Positions 1 to 7,165 of a stretch of 58,633 bases of DNA are shown here, piece by piece. Both the position numbers and the translations under genes were made by a program. Source of the DNA: an uncultured Bacilli bacterium (GTDB lineage: Bacteria > Bacillota_I > Bacilli_A > RF39 > UBA660). Position 1 is the first letter of the stretch; each line of letters starts with the position of its first letter. The stretch is from the NCBI GenBank assembly GCA_944358415.1, contig CALVRA010000007.1, positions 1 through 58,633 on the forward strand, read 5' to 3'. Below the pieces are notes generated by a model that worked only from the letters and a program-made list of their open reading frames with translations, was not told the DNA's origin and made no database searches.

Positions 1-366
1 TTAAAAGAAGCCAGGGCCTTAGGCGATCTAAGCGAAAATGCCGAATACGATGCAGCTAGAAATGAACAATCAGAAACCGAAAACCGTATAGCTGTCTTAG
101 AAAAGCAAATTGAAAAAGCAATCGTAATTAAAAATGTTAAAACCGATAAAGTTTCAGTTGGTAATACCGTACAGTTAGAATATGTTGGCGATGACGATAA
201 AGAAACATACACTATAGTTGGCGTCAAAGAAGCTGACCCATTTTCTAATAAAATATCTAACGAATCACCAATTGCTAAAGCCATTATGGGTGCTAAAGTT
301 GGTGAAACAAGAGATGTAGATAGTCCAAACGGTCAGTACCAAGTAAAAATATTATCTATAAATTAA
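1..366 (+). CDS. greA: Transcription elongation factor GreA, 3' part
   Basis: This is an open frame from the first base to TAA at 364-366. The 121 visible residues are the C-terminal three quarters of GreA, which binds the RNA polymerase secondary channel and stimulates cleavage of the backtracked transcript. The end of the N-terminal coiled coil is visible (ARALGDLSENAEYDAAR, then EKQIEKA), followed by the FKBP-like C-terminal domain ending in GQYQVKILSI. The start lies outside the window. The gene is followed directly by a strong hairpin with a T run at 390-421. Confidence 0.95.
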   Translation, partial: LKEARALGDLSENAEYDAARNEQSETENRIAVLEKQIEKAIVIKNVKTDKVSVGNTVQLEYVGDDDKETYTIVGVKEADPFSNKISNESPIAKAIMGAKVGETRDVDSPNGQYQVKILSIN

Positions 367-389
367 AAAGACTGTAATTGTGATATGAA

Positions 390-421
390 CCACGTTTCTT
401 GGACATAGAAACGTGGTTTTT
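390..421 (+). terminator. Hairpin terminator after greA, one copy of a dispersed repeat
   Basis: A perfect 9-bp stem (CCACGTTTC with GAAACGTGG, 390-398 and 408-416) has loop TTGGACATA and a run of five T. Stem, loop and flanks recur nearly unchanged at 50947-50978 after polC, so this is more than a generic terminator. Confidence 0.85.
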
Positions 422-1310
422 ATATAGATTGGTAAGTAGTCGCAAAAATATTAGGATTAGTGCAAAATTCCATAACATATTTATTTTTCTTCCTGCAAAT
501 AATCACCCCTACGGTTTCATCATGAAAAGGTTTTCTAATGTATTTATTCACATATCCTATATATTTCATCACTTGCCCAATATATTCTGCCCTCATCTCT
601 GTGACTTTAAGCTCAATAATTACAAAAGAATTATAAATATAATTAAAAAACAAAAAATCTATATAATTATATCTATCACCAATTTTTATTTTCACTTCAT
701 TGCCAATATAAGCAAACCCCATACCAAGCTCTTTCAAAAAATCATCCATATTTTCTAAAATAGACTGATGTAAAGCATATTCAGTTAACTTTTCATTTTC
801 ATTTTTATTTTTAACCTTAATTAATATTGGATTTTTAATTAAACTATTTACTTTAGGTTCTCTGGTATCTACATTTTTGCCTATTCTTTCATACTCTTTT
901 GATTTGATTCTCGCTTTCAATTCCCTAATAGATAGATTTAAATTTTTTGACAAATTAATAAAATAATTAATTTTATTATTATCATTTATTCTTGATAATA
1001 CAACATAATGATTCCAACTTAATTCGCCGAACAGTGTTCGGCATTTTCTAAATTTTAAATATACTTGCCTCATATCCTTTAAATTAGATACACCATATCC
1101 TCTTCCAAGCTCCTTAGTTAATTTTTCTGAGTATTCTTTAATTAATTTATTTCCATATTTGGCTCGCTCTTCACCACCCTGAGCTTCTACTATTAATCTT
1201 CCTACTTCAAAGTAAGTATTTAAATCACTTTTATTTTTTGAATAATCTTTTACTTTTTTATATATTTCATTTTTAATTAATGTTTCTTTTATTTCATTGT
1301 AATAATTCAT
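420..1310 (-). CDS. DUF1016/YhcG-type PD-(D/E)XK nuclease, copy A
   Basis: This 296-residue protein has the two-part YhcG layout. Residues 1-140 form the DUF1016 N-terminal winged-helix region with the family signature LSWNHY. Residues 165-290 form a PD-(D/E)XK nuclease fold with FLKELGMGFAYIG, the acidic residue in YIDFLFF and the catalytic IELK. Such proteins are DNA nucleases seen in restriction and mobile-element settings; the role here is unknown. It is the downstream member of a tandem pair, 14 bp after copy B and convergent with greA. Both ends are very similar between copies, while the middle (about residues 69-135) diverges sharply. A perfect hyphenated palindrome sits in the coding sequence at 1026-1042. 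The RBS-like GAAGTG lies just before the ATG. Confidence 0.85.
   Translation of the reverse strand: MNYYNEIKETLIKNEIYKKVKDYSKNKSDLNTYFEVGRLIVEAQGGEERAKYGNKLIKEYSEKLTKELGRGYGVSNLKDMRQVYLKFRKCRTLFGELSWNHYVVLSRINDNNKINYFINLSKNLNLSIRELKARIKSKEYERIGKNVDTREPKVNSLIKNPILIKVKNKNENEKLTEYALHQSILENMDDFLKELGMGFAYIGNEVKIKIGDRYNYIDFLFFNYIYNSFVIIELKVTEMRAEYIGQVMKYIGYVNKYIRKPFHDETVGVIICRKKNKYVMEFCTNPNIFATTYQSI
1026..1042. repeat. Perfect palindrome inside nuclease copy A
   Basis: The sequence is GCCGAACA-G-TGTTCGGC: 8-bp arms around one base. It encodes part of the segment just before the LSWNHY motif. The homologous place in copy B carries an unrelated palindrome (1933-1951), although both share the centre ACAnTGT. 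Confidence 0.9.
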
Positions 1311-1324
1311 TTAATCACTTCTTT

Positions 1325-2218
1325 CTATACTGTTTCATAAGTAGATACAAATATATTGGGATTACTGCAATATTCCATCACATATTTGTTTTCTTTTTTA
1401 CAAATGATTACACCTACTGTTTTATCATGGAATACTTCCTTAATATTTTTGTCGGCATAATTCATATACTTAGTTATCTGCCCAATATATTCTGCCTTCA
1501 TCTCTGTTATTTTAAGTTCTATAACAACATAACAATTAAATTTGGTATTAAAAAGCAAAAAATCTATATAATTATATCTATTACCAATTTTTATTTTCAC
1601 TTCGTTGCCAATATAAGCAAACCCCATACCAAGCTCTTTCAAAAAATCATCCATATTCTCTAAAATAGACTGATGTAAAGCATATTCAGATAACTTTTCA
1701 TTTTTATTTTTAACCTTAATTAATATTGGATTTTTAATTAAAGTATTTATTTTATCTTCTTCTATATTTACATCTTTTCCAAGTCTTTCATATTCTTTTG
1801 ACTTTATTCTTTCTCTAAGTTCTCTTACTGATAAATTTAATTTAGAAGAAATAGATATATAATATTTTATTTCATCAATATTAGTAAAAGTTAATAGCAA
1901 TTTATAATGACTCCAAGTAAGAACATTAAATTGTTGCCACACTGTGGCAACTTTTTGAAAAAGTAAATAAAACTGACGCATTCTACTTAAATTAGTATAA
2001 GTATAACCTTTACCAAGCTCCTTAGTTAATTTTTCTGAGTATTCTTTAATTAATTTATTTCCATATTTGGCTCTTGCCTCACCACCCTGAGCTTCTACTA
2101 TTAATCTTCCAACTTCAAAGTAAGCATTTAAATCACTTTTATTTTTAGAATAATCTTTTACTTTTTTATAAACTTCATTTTTCACTAAAACATCTTTTAT
2201 TTCGTTATAGTAATTCAT
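1325..2218 (-). CDS. DUF1016/YhcG-type PD-(D/E)XK nuclease, copy B
   Basis: This 297-residue paralogue of the gene at 420-1310 lies immediately upstream of it. Residues 1-68 and the C-terminal half are almost the same as copy A. The middle differs and reads LTWSHYKLLL at the family signature. The nuclease core residues are visible as YIDFLLF and IELK. Start choice is supported by GAGGTGATTAAATG. The leader contains a 17-bp element (2231-2247) that recurs exactly upstream of a small gene near 54.86 kb. A palindrome with 9-bp arms lies at 1933-1951. Tandem duplication followed by divergence or recombination of the central, probably DNA-reading, part is inferred. Confidence 0.85.
   Translation of the reverse strand: MNYYNEIKDVLVKNEVYKKVKDYSKNKSDLNAYFEVGRLIVEAQGGEARAKYGNKLIKEYSEKLTKELGKGYTYTNLSRMRQFYLLFQKVATVWQQFNVLTWSHYKLLLTFTNIDEIKYYISISSKLNLSVRELRERIKSKEYERLGKDVNIEEDKINTLIKNPILIKVKNKNEKLSEYALHQSILENMDDFLKELGMGFAYIGNEVKIKIGNRYNYIDFLLFNTKFNCYVVIELKITEMKAEYIGQITKYMNYADKNIKEVFHDKTVGVIICKKENKYVMEYCSNPNIFVSTYETV
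1933..1951. repeat. Perfect palindrome inside nuclease copy B
   Basis: The sequence is GTTGCCACA-C-TGTGGCAAC: 9-bp arms around one base. It lies just upstream (in coding sense) of the LTWSHY codons, at the position equivalent to the palindrome of copy A. Confidence 0.9.
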
Positions 2219-2230
2219 TTAATCACCTCT

Positions 2231-2247
2231 ATATATAAACATACGAC
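2231..2247 (-). promoter_or_regulatory. Promoter-proximal element shared with 54856-54872
   Basis: On the minus strand this reads GTCGTATGTTTATATAT and ends 12 bases before the ATG of nuclease copy B. The identical 17 bases stand in the same place before the small minus-strand ORF at 54765-54839. TATGTT could be the -10 of a promoter giving a very short leader. The function is inferred. Confidence 0.45.
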
Positions 2248-2424
2248 ATTTTTATTAAAAATCCTTTTTTAATATAATATTTAATCATTAAAAGTGCTTT
2301 ATTATAATTAAAAACAATAATTATTCACCGATCTTTATCCTTTACCATACATATTCTAAAACTAATAGAAATTCTTTTTAAACAATGTCTATTACTTTTA
2401 GAACTCAACAAAAATCAATTTTCC

Positions 2425-2453
2425 TTGACTTCTAGTTATATTCCCTTTACAAT
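2425..2453 (+). promoter_or_regulatory. Promoter of rny
   Basis: TTGACT and TACAAT are separated by exactly 17 bases, upstream of the GGAGGT ribosome site of rny. Confidence 0.8.
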
Positions 2454-2489
2454 AGAATTAGGGAATTAAATTCCTTATGGAGGTAAAAT

Positions 2490-4043
2490 ATGAATAATAT
2501 TGTTTTCTCCATATTGCTAATCTTAATTGGTCTTTTTGTTGGTATTATCTTTATGATAATTTTAAACTCTATTAAATTAATGAATGCTTCTAAAAAAGTG
2601 CAAAACTTAATTGATAATGCAAAAAAAGAAGCAGATAAATTAAAACGTGATAGTATTCTTGAAGCAAAAGAAGAAAATCATAGATTAAAAGTTGAATTAG
2701 ATAAAGAAATAAAAGAAAAAAAACAAGAAATTAAAGACTCCGAAGAACGTCTTTTAGCTAGAGAGGAAAGTATGGACCGTAGGGATCAAACTCTCCAAAA
2801 CCGTGAACAAATGCTTGAAGACAAAGAACAAGGTTTGATACTTAAGCAAAAAGAAATTCAAGACAGGCAAATGGAGTTAGAAAAAACCAAAGACCAGCAA
2901 ATGCAACTATTAGAAAAAATAGCTGGCTATTCAAAAAAACAGGCTAAAGAATTAATTATGAAAAAAGTCGAGGATATGATGAACCTAGAAATAACCTCAT
3001 ATATCAAAGACCGTGAAGCTGAGGCTAAACTGCAAGCTGATAAAAGTTCAAAAGAAATGTTAGTCAGTGCCATGCAAAGATATGCTGCCGATATAGCCGG
3101 TGAACAAACAGTTACTGTAGTAAACTTACCAAACGATGAAATGAAAGGAAGAATTATCGGAAGAGAAGGAAGAAACATCAGAACCATCGAAGCGGTAACA
3201 GGTGTTGATTTAATTATTGATGACACTCCAGAAGCTTTGGTTCTATCAAGTTTCGATCCTTATCGTAGGGAAATAGCTAGATTAACCCTTGAAACTTTAA
3301 TCAAAGATGGCAGAATTCATCCTAGTAGAATTGAAGAAGTTTATGATAAAACATTAAAAGAAATGAAAGCAAGTTTAATTGAAATAGGTAATAATGCCTT
3401 ATTCGAACTTGGCATTACTAAAATGGACCCAGAACTTGTTGAAACAATTGGAAAACTTCAATTTAGAACAAGCTACGGACAAAACGCTTTAAAACATTCC
3501 TTAGAAGTTGCTCATCTATCAGGTCTTTTAGCTGGTGAATTAAATGAAAATATCACTTTAGCTAAAAGAGCAGGATTGCTTCACGACATTGGTAAAGCTA
3601 TCGATCATGAAGTCGAAGGAAGTCATGTTGAATTAGGTGCCAATTTAGCTAAAAAATATGGTGAAAATGACATTGTAATCAACGCCATTGAATCACACCA
3701 TGGAGATAAAGAACCTACAAGCATCATTAGTACCATTGTCGCAATTGCCGATACTATTTCTGCCTCAAGACCAGGAGCTAGAAACGATTCTTTAGAAAAT
3801 TATATCAAAAGACTAACCGAACTTGAACAAATTGGTAATGATACTGAAGGAGTTGAAAAAACTTTTGCAGTTCAAGCTGGAAGAGAACTTAGAGTAATCG
3901 TTAAACCAGAACAAATCGATGACTTAGAAAGTCATAAAATAGCTAGAGAAATAAAAAATAAAATTGAAGAAAATCTTCAATATCCTGGAACTATCAAAGT
4001 CGTGGTAATTAGAGAAACTAGAGTAACCGAAGAAGCTAAATAA
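2490..4043 (+). CDS. rny: Ribonuclease Y
   Basis: This is a membrane-anchored endoribonuclease that starts mRNA decay in Firmicutes. The 517 residues are full length. An N-terminal membrane helix (about residues 4-26) is followed by a long charged coiled coil (30-190). A KH RNA-binding domain follows, with the [15 protein letters not shown] signature near 222-236. The HD phosphohydrolase domain has [12 protein letters not shown] near 363. The start has GGAGGT seven bases upstream and a consensus promoter at 2425-2453. It is transcribed alone; a hairpin overlapping the stop codon ends it. Confidence 0.97.
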   Translation: MNNIVFSILLILIGLFVGIIFMIILNSIKLMNASKKVQNLIDNAKKEADKLKRDSILEAKEENHRLKVELDKEIKEKKQEIKDSEERLLAREESMDRRDQTLQNREQMLEDKEQGLILKQKEIQDRQMELEKTKDQQMQLLEKIAGYSKKQAKELIMKKVEDMMNLEITSYIKDREAEAKLQADKSSKEMLVSAMQRYAADIAGEQTVTVVNLPNDEMKGRIIGREGRNIRTIEAVTGVDLIIDDTPEALVLSSFDPYRREIARLTLETLIKDGRIHPSRIEEVYDKTLKEMKASLIEIGNNALFELGITKMDPELVETIGKLQFRTSYGQNALKHSLEVAHLSGLLAGELNENITLAKRAGLLHDIGKAIDHEVEGSHVELGANLAKKYGENDIVINAIESHHGDKEPTSIISTIVAIADTISASRPGARNDSLENYIKRLTELEQIGNDTEGVEKTFAVQAGRELRVIVKPEQIDDLESHKIAREIKNKIEENLQYPGTIKVVVIRETRVTEEAK

Positions 4044-4056
4044 GGCTTCTTTTTCT
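4031..4056 (+). terminator. Terminator of rny
   Basis: AGAAGC pairs with GCTTCT across the stop codon, followed by TTTTCTTT. Confidence 0.7.
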
Positions 4057-4121
4057 TTACACTTTCCGAAAAAATTGAAAATCTTTGGAGAATGTAACCT
4101 AAAGTTCTTAAAATATAATCA

Positions 4122-4151
4122 TTGACATATAAACTAAACAATATATATAAT
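4122..4151 (+). promoter_or_regulatory. Promoter of the LRR-like gene
   Basis: TTGACA and TATAAT are spaced by 18 bases, about 20 bases before the ATG at 4172. Confidence 0.7.
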
Positions 4152-4171
4152 ATTAATCATAAGGAGACTAT

Positions 4172-5107
4172 ATGATAGAAAAAACAAAACAAGAAAGAAA
4201 TCTCGTTTCTTATGTGAGAAATTATAATAACTTTAATAAACTAAATGATACTCATTTAAAACAATTAAAAAAATTTGCCTCTTTAGATAATGCCATAATA
4301 GAAAAAGTCTTAAATGGGGAAAACTTAAATAAACAAGAATTAAAATTTCTCTATGGCCTATTTAAAATAACCAAATACTTTGACTATAATAACTTTAATG
4401 TTTGCCTATCATCAATCAAAGAAAACCATCAAACAAAATGTAAAAAAATAATTAAAATGAGAAATGTAAAAGAGGATTTATCTTATATTTATAATTGTAA
4501 TCAAAATGAAATTGCCACTAGTTTAATAGAATTAATCAAAAATAATAGTAAAATATTATATGGAAATATGTATATAGATAATTTAACTGAGTTAAGTATC
4601 TTTTCAAACTTAGAAATAATTATTGGTAATTTGTATGTTTCACCAAACTTAAACAGCCTAAATTTACCAAATCTCAAGGAAATTTGGGGAGAAATAAACG
4701 CTCATAATATAAAAAGCATTAATCTAACAAACATAAAACTAGTAGATGGTGACTTAGATTTAGATAACTTATCATCTGCCCAAAACATAAAAAATCTTAA
4801 CTATGTTGGTGGTGATATTAGATTATATAATCTAATATCCGCGCAAGGACTTGAAAACTTAAAATTAGTAGTTGGAAGCTTTTTTACACCAACAAACGAA
4901 AATTTTATCGAAAGTTCAACTATTTATATGAAAAACCTTCAATATACATATTGGATAGATAAGCATATTAAACCAAAAACAAAACAGGCTATAAAAACTC
5001 AAACAATAGAAAAAAAAGCCACCTTAGAAAGATTAAAACAAACACTTTGTGCCTTTTTTCCAATTCCTGAAAAAATTTCAACCCATAAACAACTAATCAA
5101 ACATTAA
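4172..5107 (+). CDS. LRR-like beta-solenoid protein of unknown function
   Basis: I do not recognise this 311-residue protein. Residues 1-110 look helical and charged. Residues 130-245 hold about five repeats of 20-23 residues with a shared pattern of hydrophobic residues around a G-[ND/E]-[LI] step (IIGNLYVS, IWGEINAH, VDGDLDLD, VGGDIRLY, VVGSFF), like a leucine-rich or receptor-L type solenoid. The last 60 residues are basic. There is no signal peptide or membrane helix, so it is probably cytoplasmic. It has its own promoter and an AAGGAG site. A 15-bp direct repeat (aaatctttggagaat) lies on each side, at about 4079 and 5131, as if the gene came in as a unit. Confidence 0.6.
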   Translation: MIEKTKQERNLVSYVRNYNNFNKLNDTHLKQLKKFASLDNAIIEKVLNGENLNKQELKFLYGLFKITKYFDYNNFNVCLSSIKENHQTKCKKIIKMRNVKEDLSYIYNCNQNEIATSLIELIKNNSKILYGNMYIDNLTELSIFSNLEIIIGNLYVSPNLNSLNLPNLKEIWGEINAHNIKSINLTNIKLVDGDLDLDNLSSAQNIKNLNYVGGDIRLYNLISAQGLENLKLVVGSFFTPTNENFIESSTIYMKNLQYTYWIDKHIKPKTKQAIKTQTIEKKATLERLKQTLCAFFPIPEKISTHKQLIKH

Positions 5108-5139
5108 CTTGACATATTTAAAAAAAATGGAAATCTTTG

Positions 5140-5168
5140 GAGAATCCTACTTAAATAGTAGGATTCTC
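5140..5168. terminator. Bidirectional hairpin terminator
   Basis: An 11-bp perfect stem (GAGAATCCTAC with GTAGGATTCTC) has a 7-base loop, between two convergent genes. On the minus strand it covers the stop codon of the small membrane protein. Confidence 0.75.
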
Positions 5169-5534
5169 TTCACTTGTTACATTCACCCCAGACTTAAATC
5201 CAATATACAAAACAATCAAAGAAGCCATTAAAGTAAGCGCACTTGCTAGTATTTGTAAATCCGCAAACTCATCTTCCAAATCATATTTCTTCTTCACGTT
5301 TTTATCTCTAACATTAATATAAACAAATATCAAAGAAATCATAAACATCAAAAATCTGTTAAAAATTAAAATATCATAACTTTTAGAAGCTGAATAAATT
5401 GGTTCCTTTTTCTCAAGTGTCATTAAAAAATTATAAGAAAGACTAATAGAAATAATCGTTGTAAATAATAAAATTAAAGATAAAATAATTTGTGTAATTA
5501 TAAGTTTTGACTCTTCTAAATCATAATTTGTCAT
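5151..5534 (-). CDS. Small integral membrane protein
   Basis: This 127-residue protein has three predicted membrane segments: about residues 10-32 (ITQIILSLILLFTTIIS), 50-73 (ILIFNRFLMFMISLIFVY) and 90-112. A short charged loop with KKKYDLEDEF lies between the last two. No family is recognised. Its start codon overlaps the stop of the upstream polysaccharide deacetylase by four bases (ATGA), so the two are translationally coupled. A role linked to cell-wall modification is only a contextual guess. Confidence 0.65.
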   Translation of the reverse strand: MTNYDLEESKLIITQIILSLILLFTTIISISLSYNFLMTLEKKEPIYSASKSYDILIFNRFLMFMISLIFVYINVRDKNVKKKYDLEDEFADLQILASALTLMASLIVLYIGFKSGVNVTSEENPTI

Positions 5535-6745
5535 TCATTATCCCATAACTTATTAAACTCCAAAAGTTCGCTTATCGTAACAAACTTATAACCCTTGTCC
5601 TTTAAATCTTTAATTATATCCTCTAAAGCATTTAAACCATATTTAAGTCCATCATGCATTAAAATAATACTTCCACTTTTCACATTAGGTAATACATTCT
5701 TTAAAATTTTATCTTTGGATTTTACCTCCCAGTCCCTAGAATCCACATCCCATAAAACAAATCGTAAATCTGTATAGCTCTTCAAAGTGTTCGTATATCC
5801 TCCATAAGTTGGTCTAAATAAAGTGGGGGTAAACCCAGTAGCCTTCTTAATAGCATCCTGTGTCTTATTCACCTCATCTTGAAAATCTTCCTTAGAAAGC
5901 CTTGTCAATAATTTGTGATCATAAGAATGATTTCCTATTTCATTTCCTTCTTCTAAAGTTCTTCTTAGAACATCTCCATAAAAAGGAACTCTATTTCCCA
6001 CTACAAAAAACGTTGCACAAGCCTCATATTTCTTCAAAACATCTAAAATACTAGCCGTATATTTACTAGGTCCATCATCAAATGTCAATGCCACAACTTT
6101 GTCATCTGCCGCAATATTTTTCTTTTTTATAGAAAAATAAAGTTCCTCATCCTTACTTTTATCAATATCAATAAGTAAATCCAAACTGTTCAAAGGAATA
6201 TCTAAATAAATAAGCTCATCATAATTGCTTCGTATTTCCGCCGGATTAAAATATAAAGTCAAATTCTCATCATCAACTGTAAAATAGTCATAACTCACAT
6301 TACTCAAATAGTCCATATCCGCATCTTGATACTTTTTCAAAAGCTCCTTTTTTATTTCGTAATCCAAACTTTCTAAATCATCTACTAAATCTTCCATTGA
6401 AAGAAACTTTTTATTAGATTTATTATAAGTAAAGGTTTTAATCTTATTAATCGTTTTATCAGTTATGATTTCTGTTTTCAAACTAACATTAACCGTATCA
6501 TCATTAATTTCCTTATAAGTATAAGAAATATTAAGTTCTGGTTTATCCTCATACTTCATATTTTTAAATTCATAATAAGTTTTGTTCACATAAGAGCTAA
6601 TTTCCTCATCTAACACATTAATATTAGTAACCGGATAACTAATTGATACATACTCATTATCCTCACTAATATAACTAACATCGCGCTCATTTGTACAACC
6701 AGAAACAAAAAATATAAAAGCCATTAAAACAATTATTTTTTTCAT
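5531..6745 (-). CDS. Lipoprotein polysaccharide deacetylase (NodB/PdaC-like)
   Basis: The chosen start is the ATG at 6745, which has GGAGTGG in front and opens a classical lipoprotein signal (MKKIIVLMAFIFFVSGC, lipobox VSGC). The longer frame to 6892 only adds an F-rich translation of an A/T-rich intergenic tract. The mature part begins with a DUF4163/DUF3298-like region as in PdaC (about residues 20-190). A NodB deacetylase domain follows, with TFDDGPS, the metal-binding GNHSYDH, LFRPTYGG, DSRDW and the late LMHDG histidine. It should act outside the membrane, removing acetyl groups from peptidoglycan or another polysaccharide. It is cotranscribed with the small membrane protein at 5151-5534 and divergent from nrdD. 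Confidence 0.88.
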   Translation of the reverse strand: MKKIIVLMAFIFFVSGCTNERDVSYISEDNEYVSISYPVTNINVLDEEISSYVNKTYYEFKNMKYEDKPELNISYTYKEINDDTVNVSLKTEIITDKTINKIKTFTYNKSNKKFLSMEDLVDDLESLDYEIKKELLKKYQDADMDYLSNVSYDYFTVDDENLTLYFNPAEIRSNYDELIYLDIPLNSLDLLIDIDKSKDEELYFSIKKKNIAADDKVVALTFDDGPSKYTASILDVLKKYEACATFFVVGNRVPFYGDVLRRTLEEGNEIGNHSYDHKLLTRLSKEDFQDEVNKTQDAIKKATGFTPTLFRPTYGGYTNTLKSYTDLRFVLWDVDSRDWEVKSKDKILKNVLPNVKSGSIILMHDGLKYGLNALEDIIKDLKDKGYKFVTISELLEFNKLWDNE

Positions 6746-7165
6746 CAAAACCACTCCAAAATAATTATATGAAATGTTCGTCGCAAACATACCAAAAAGC
6801 GAACATCCTACCTTTAATAAAGTAAAATAACAAATTTTAAAAATGTTAAAAAAACACAAAAACAAAAAACCATAAAAAACAAAAAAACTCAAAAATTAAA
6901 AAAATCAAAAATATTAAAAATAACATTAAAAACTATAAAAAGTCTTAAAAAACAATGAGTTTTTCAAAAAAATAACAAAGATAGTAATATATTTAAAAAA
7001 TCAAAAAACCAAAAAATCAAAACTTTACATTTTTCAAAAAAATAATTTTCCTTAAAAAACAACGTAAACAAAACAAATAAAAAAATTACTTCAAAAAAGC
7101 GAACATTTTCTCTTGACTAAGGCCTAAGACAGTTATATAATCATCTTAGGATAAGGGAGGTACTT
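6746..7165. other. 420-bp divergent intergenic region, extremely A-rich
   Basis: No gene is seen. From about 6812 to 7100 the plus strand is mostly A with scattered T and C, including many AAAAAA runs and repeats of the type aaaaaatcaaaa. At each end stands the motif GCGAACAT (6799-6806 and 7099-7106), inside a shared 12-14 bp context (aaaaagcgaacat). Near the deacetylase the pieces ATGTTCG, CAAACAT and CGAACAT form inverted pairs. The nrdD promoter lies at 7113-7141, and a TATAAT for the minus-strand gene lies at 6764-6769. Confidence 0.6.
7113..7150 (+). promoter_or_regulatory. nrdD promoter with inverted repeat around the -10
   Basis: TTGACT and TATAAT are spaced by 17 bases. CCTAAGA (7123-7129) and TCTTAGG (7144-7150) form a perfect inverted repeat that brackets the -10. 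This suits an operator. It does not match the usual NrdR box well. Confidence 0.7.

Noticed and set aside
399-758. Plus-strand ORFs over the two nuclease genes (also 1280-1663)
   Set aside because: They are shadows of the duplicated minus-strand genes; their likeness to each other only mirrors the paralogy.
6746-6892. 49-residue N-terminal extension of the deacetylase
   Set aside because: It is F-rich translation of the A/T-rich intergenic tract; the ATG at 6745 has an RBS and opens a proper lipoprotein signal.
6774-7106. LexA (SOS) boxes near nrdD
   Set aside because: The half-sites CGAACAT are not arranged as CGAAC-N4-GTTCG, so LexA control is not supported.
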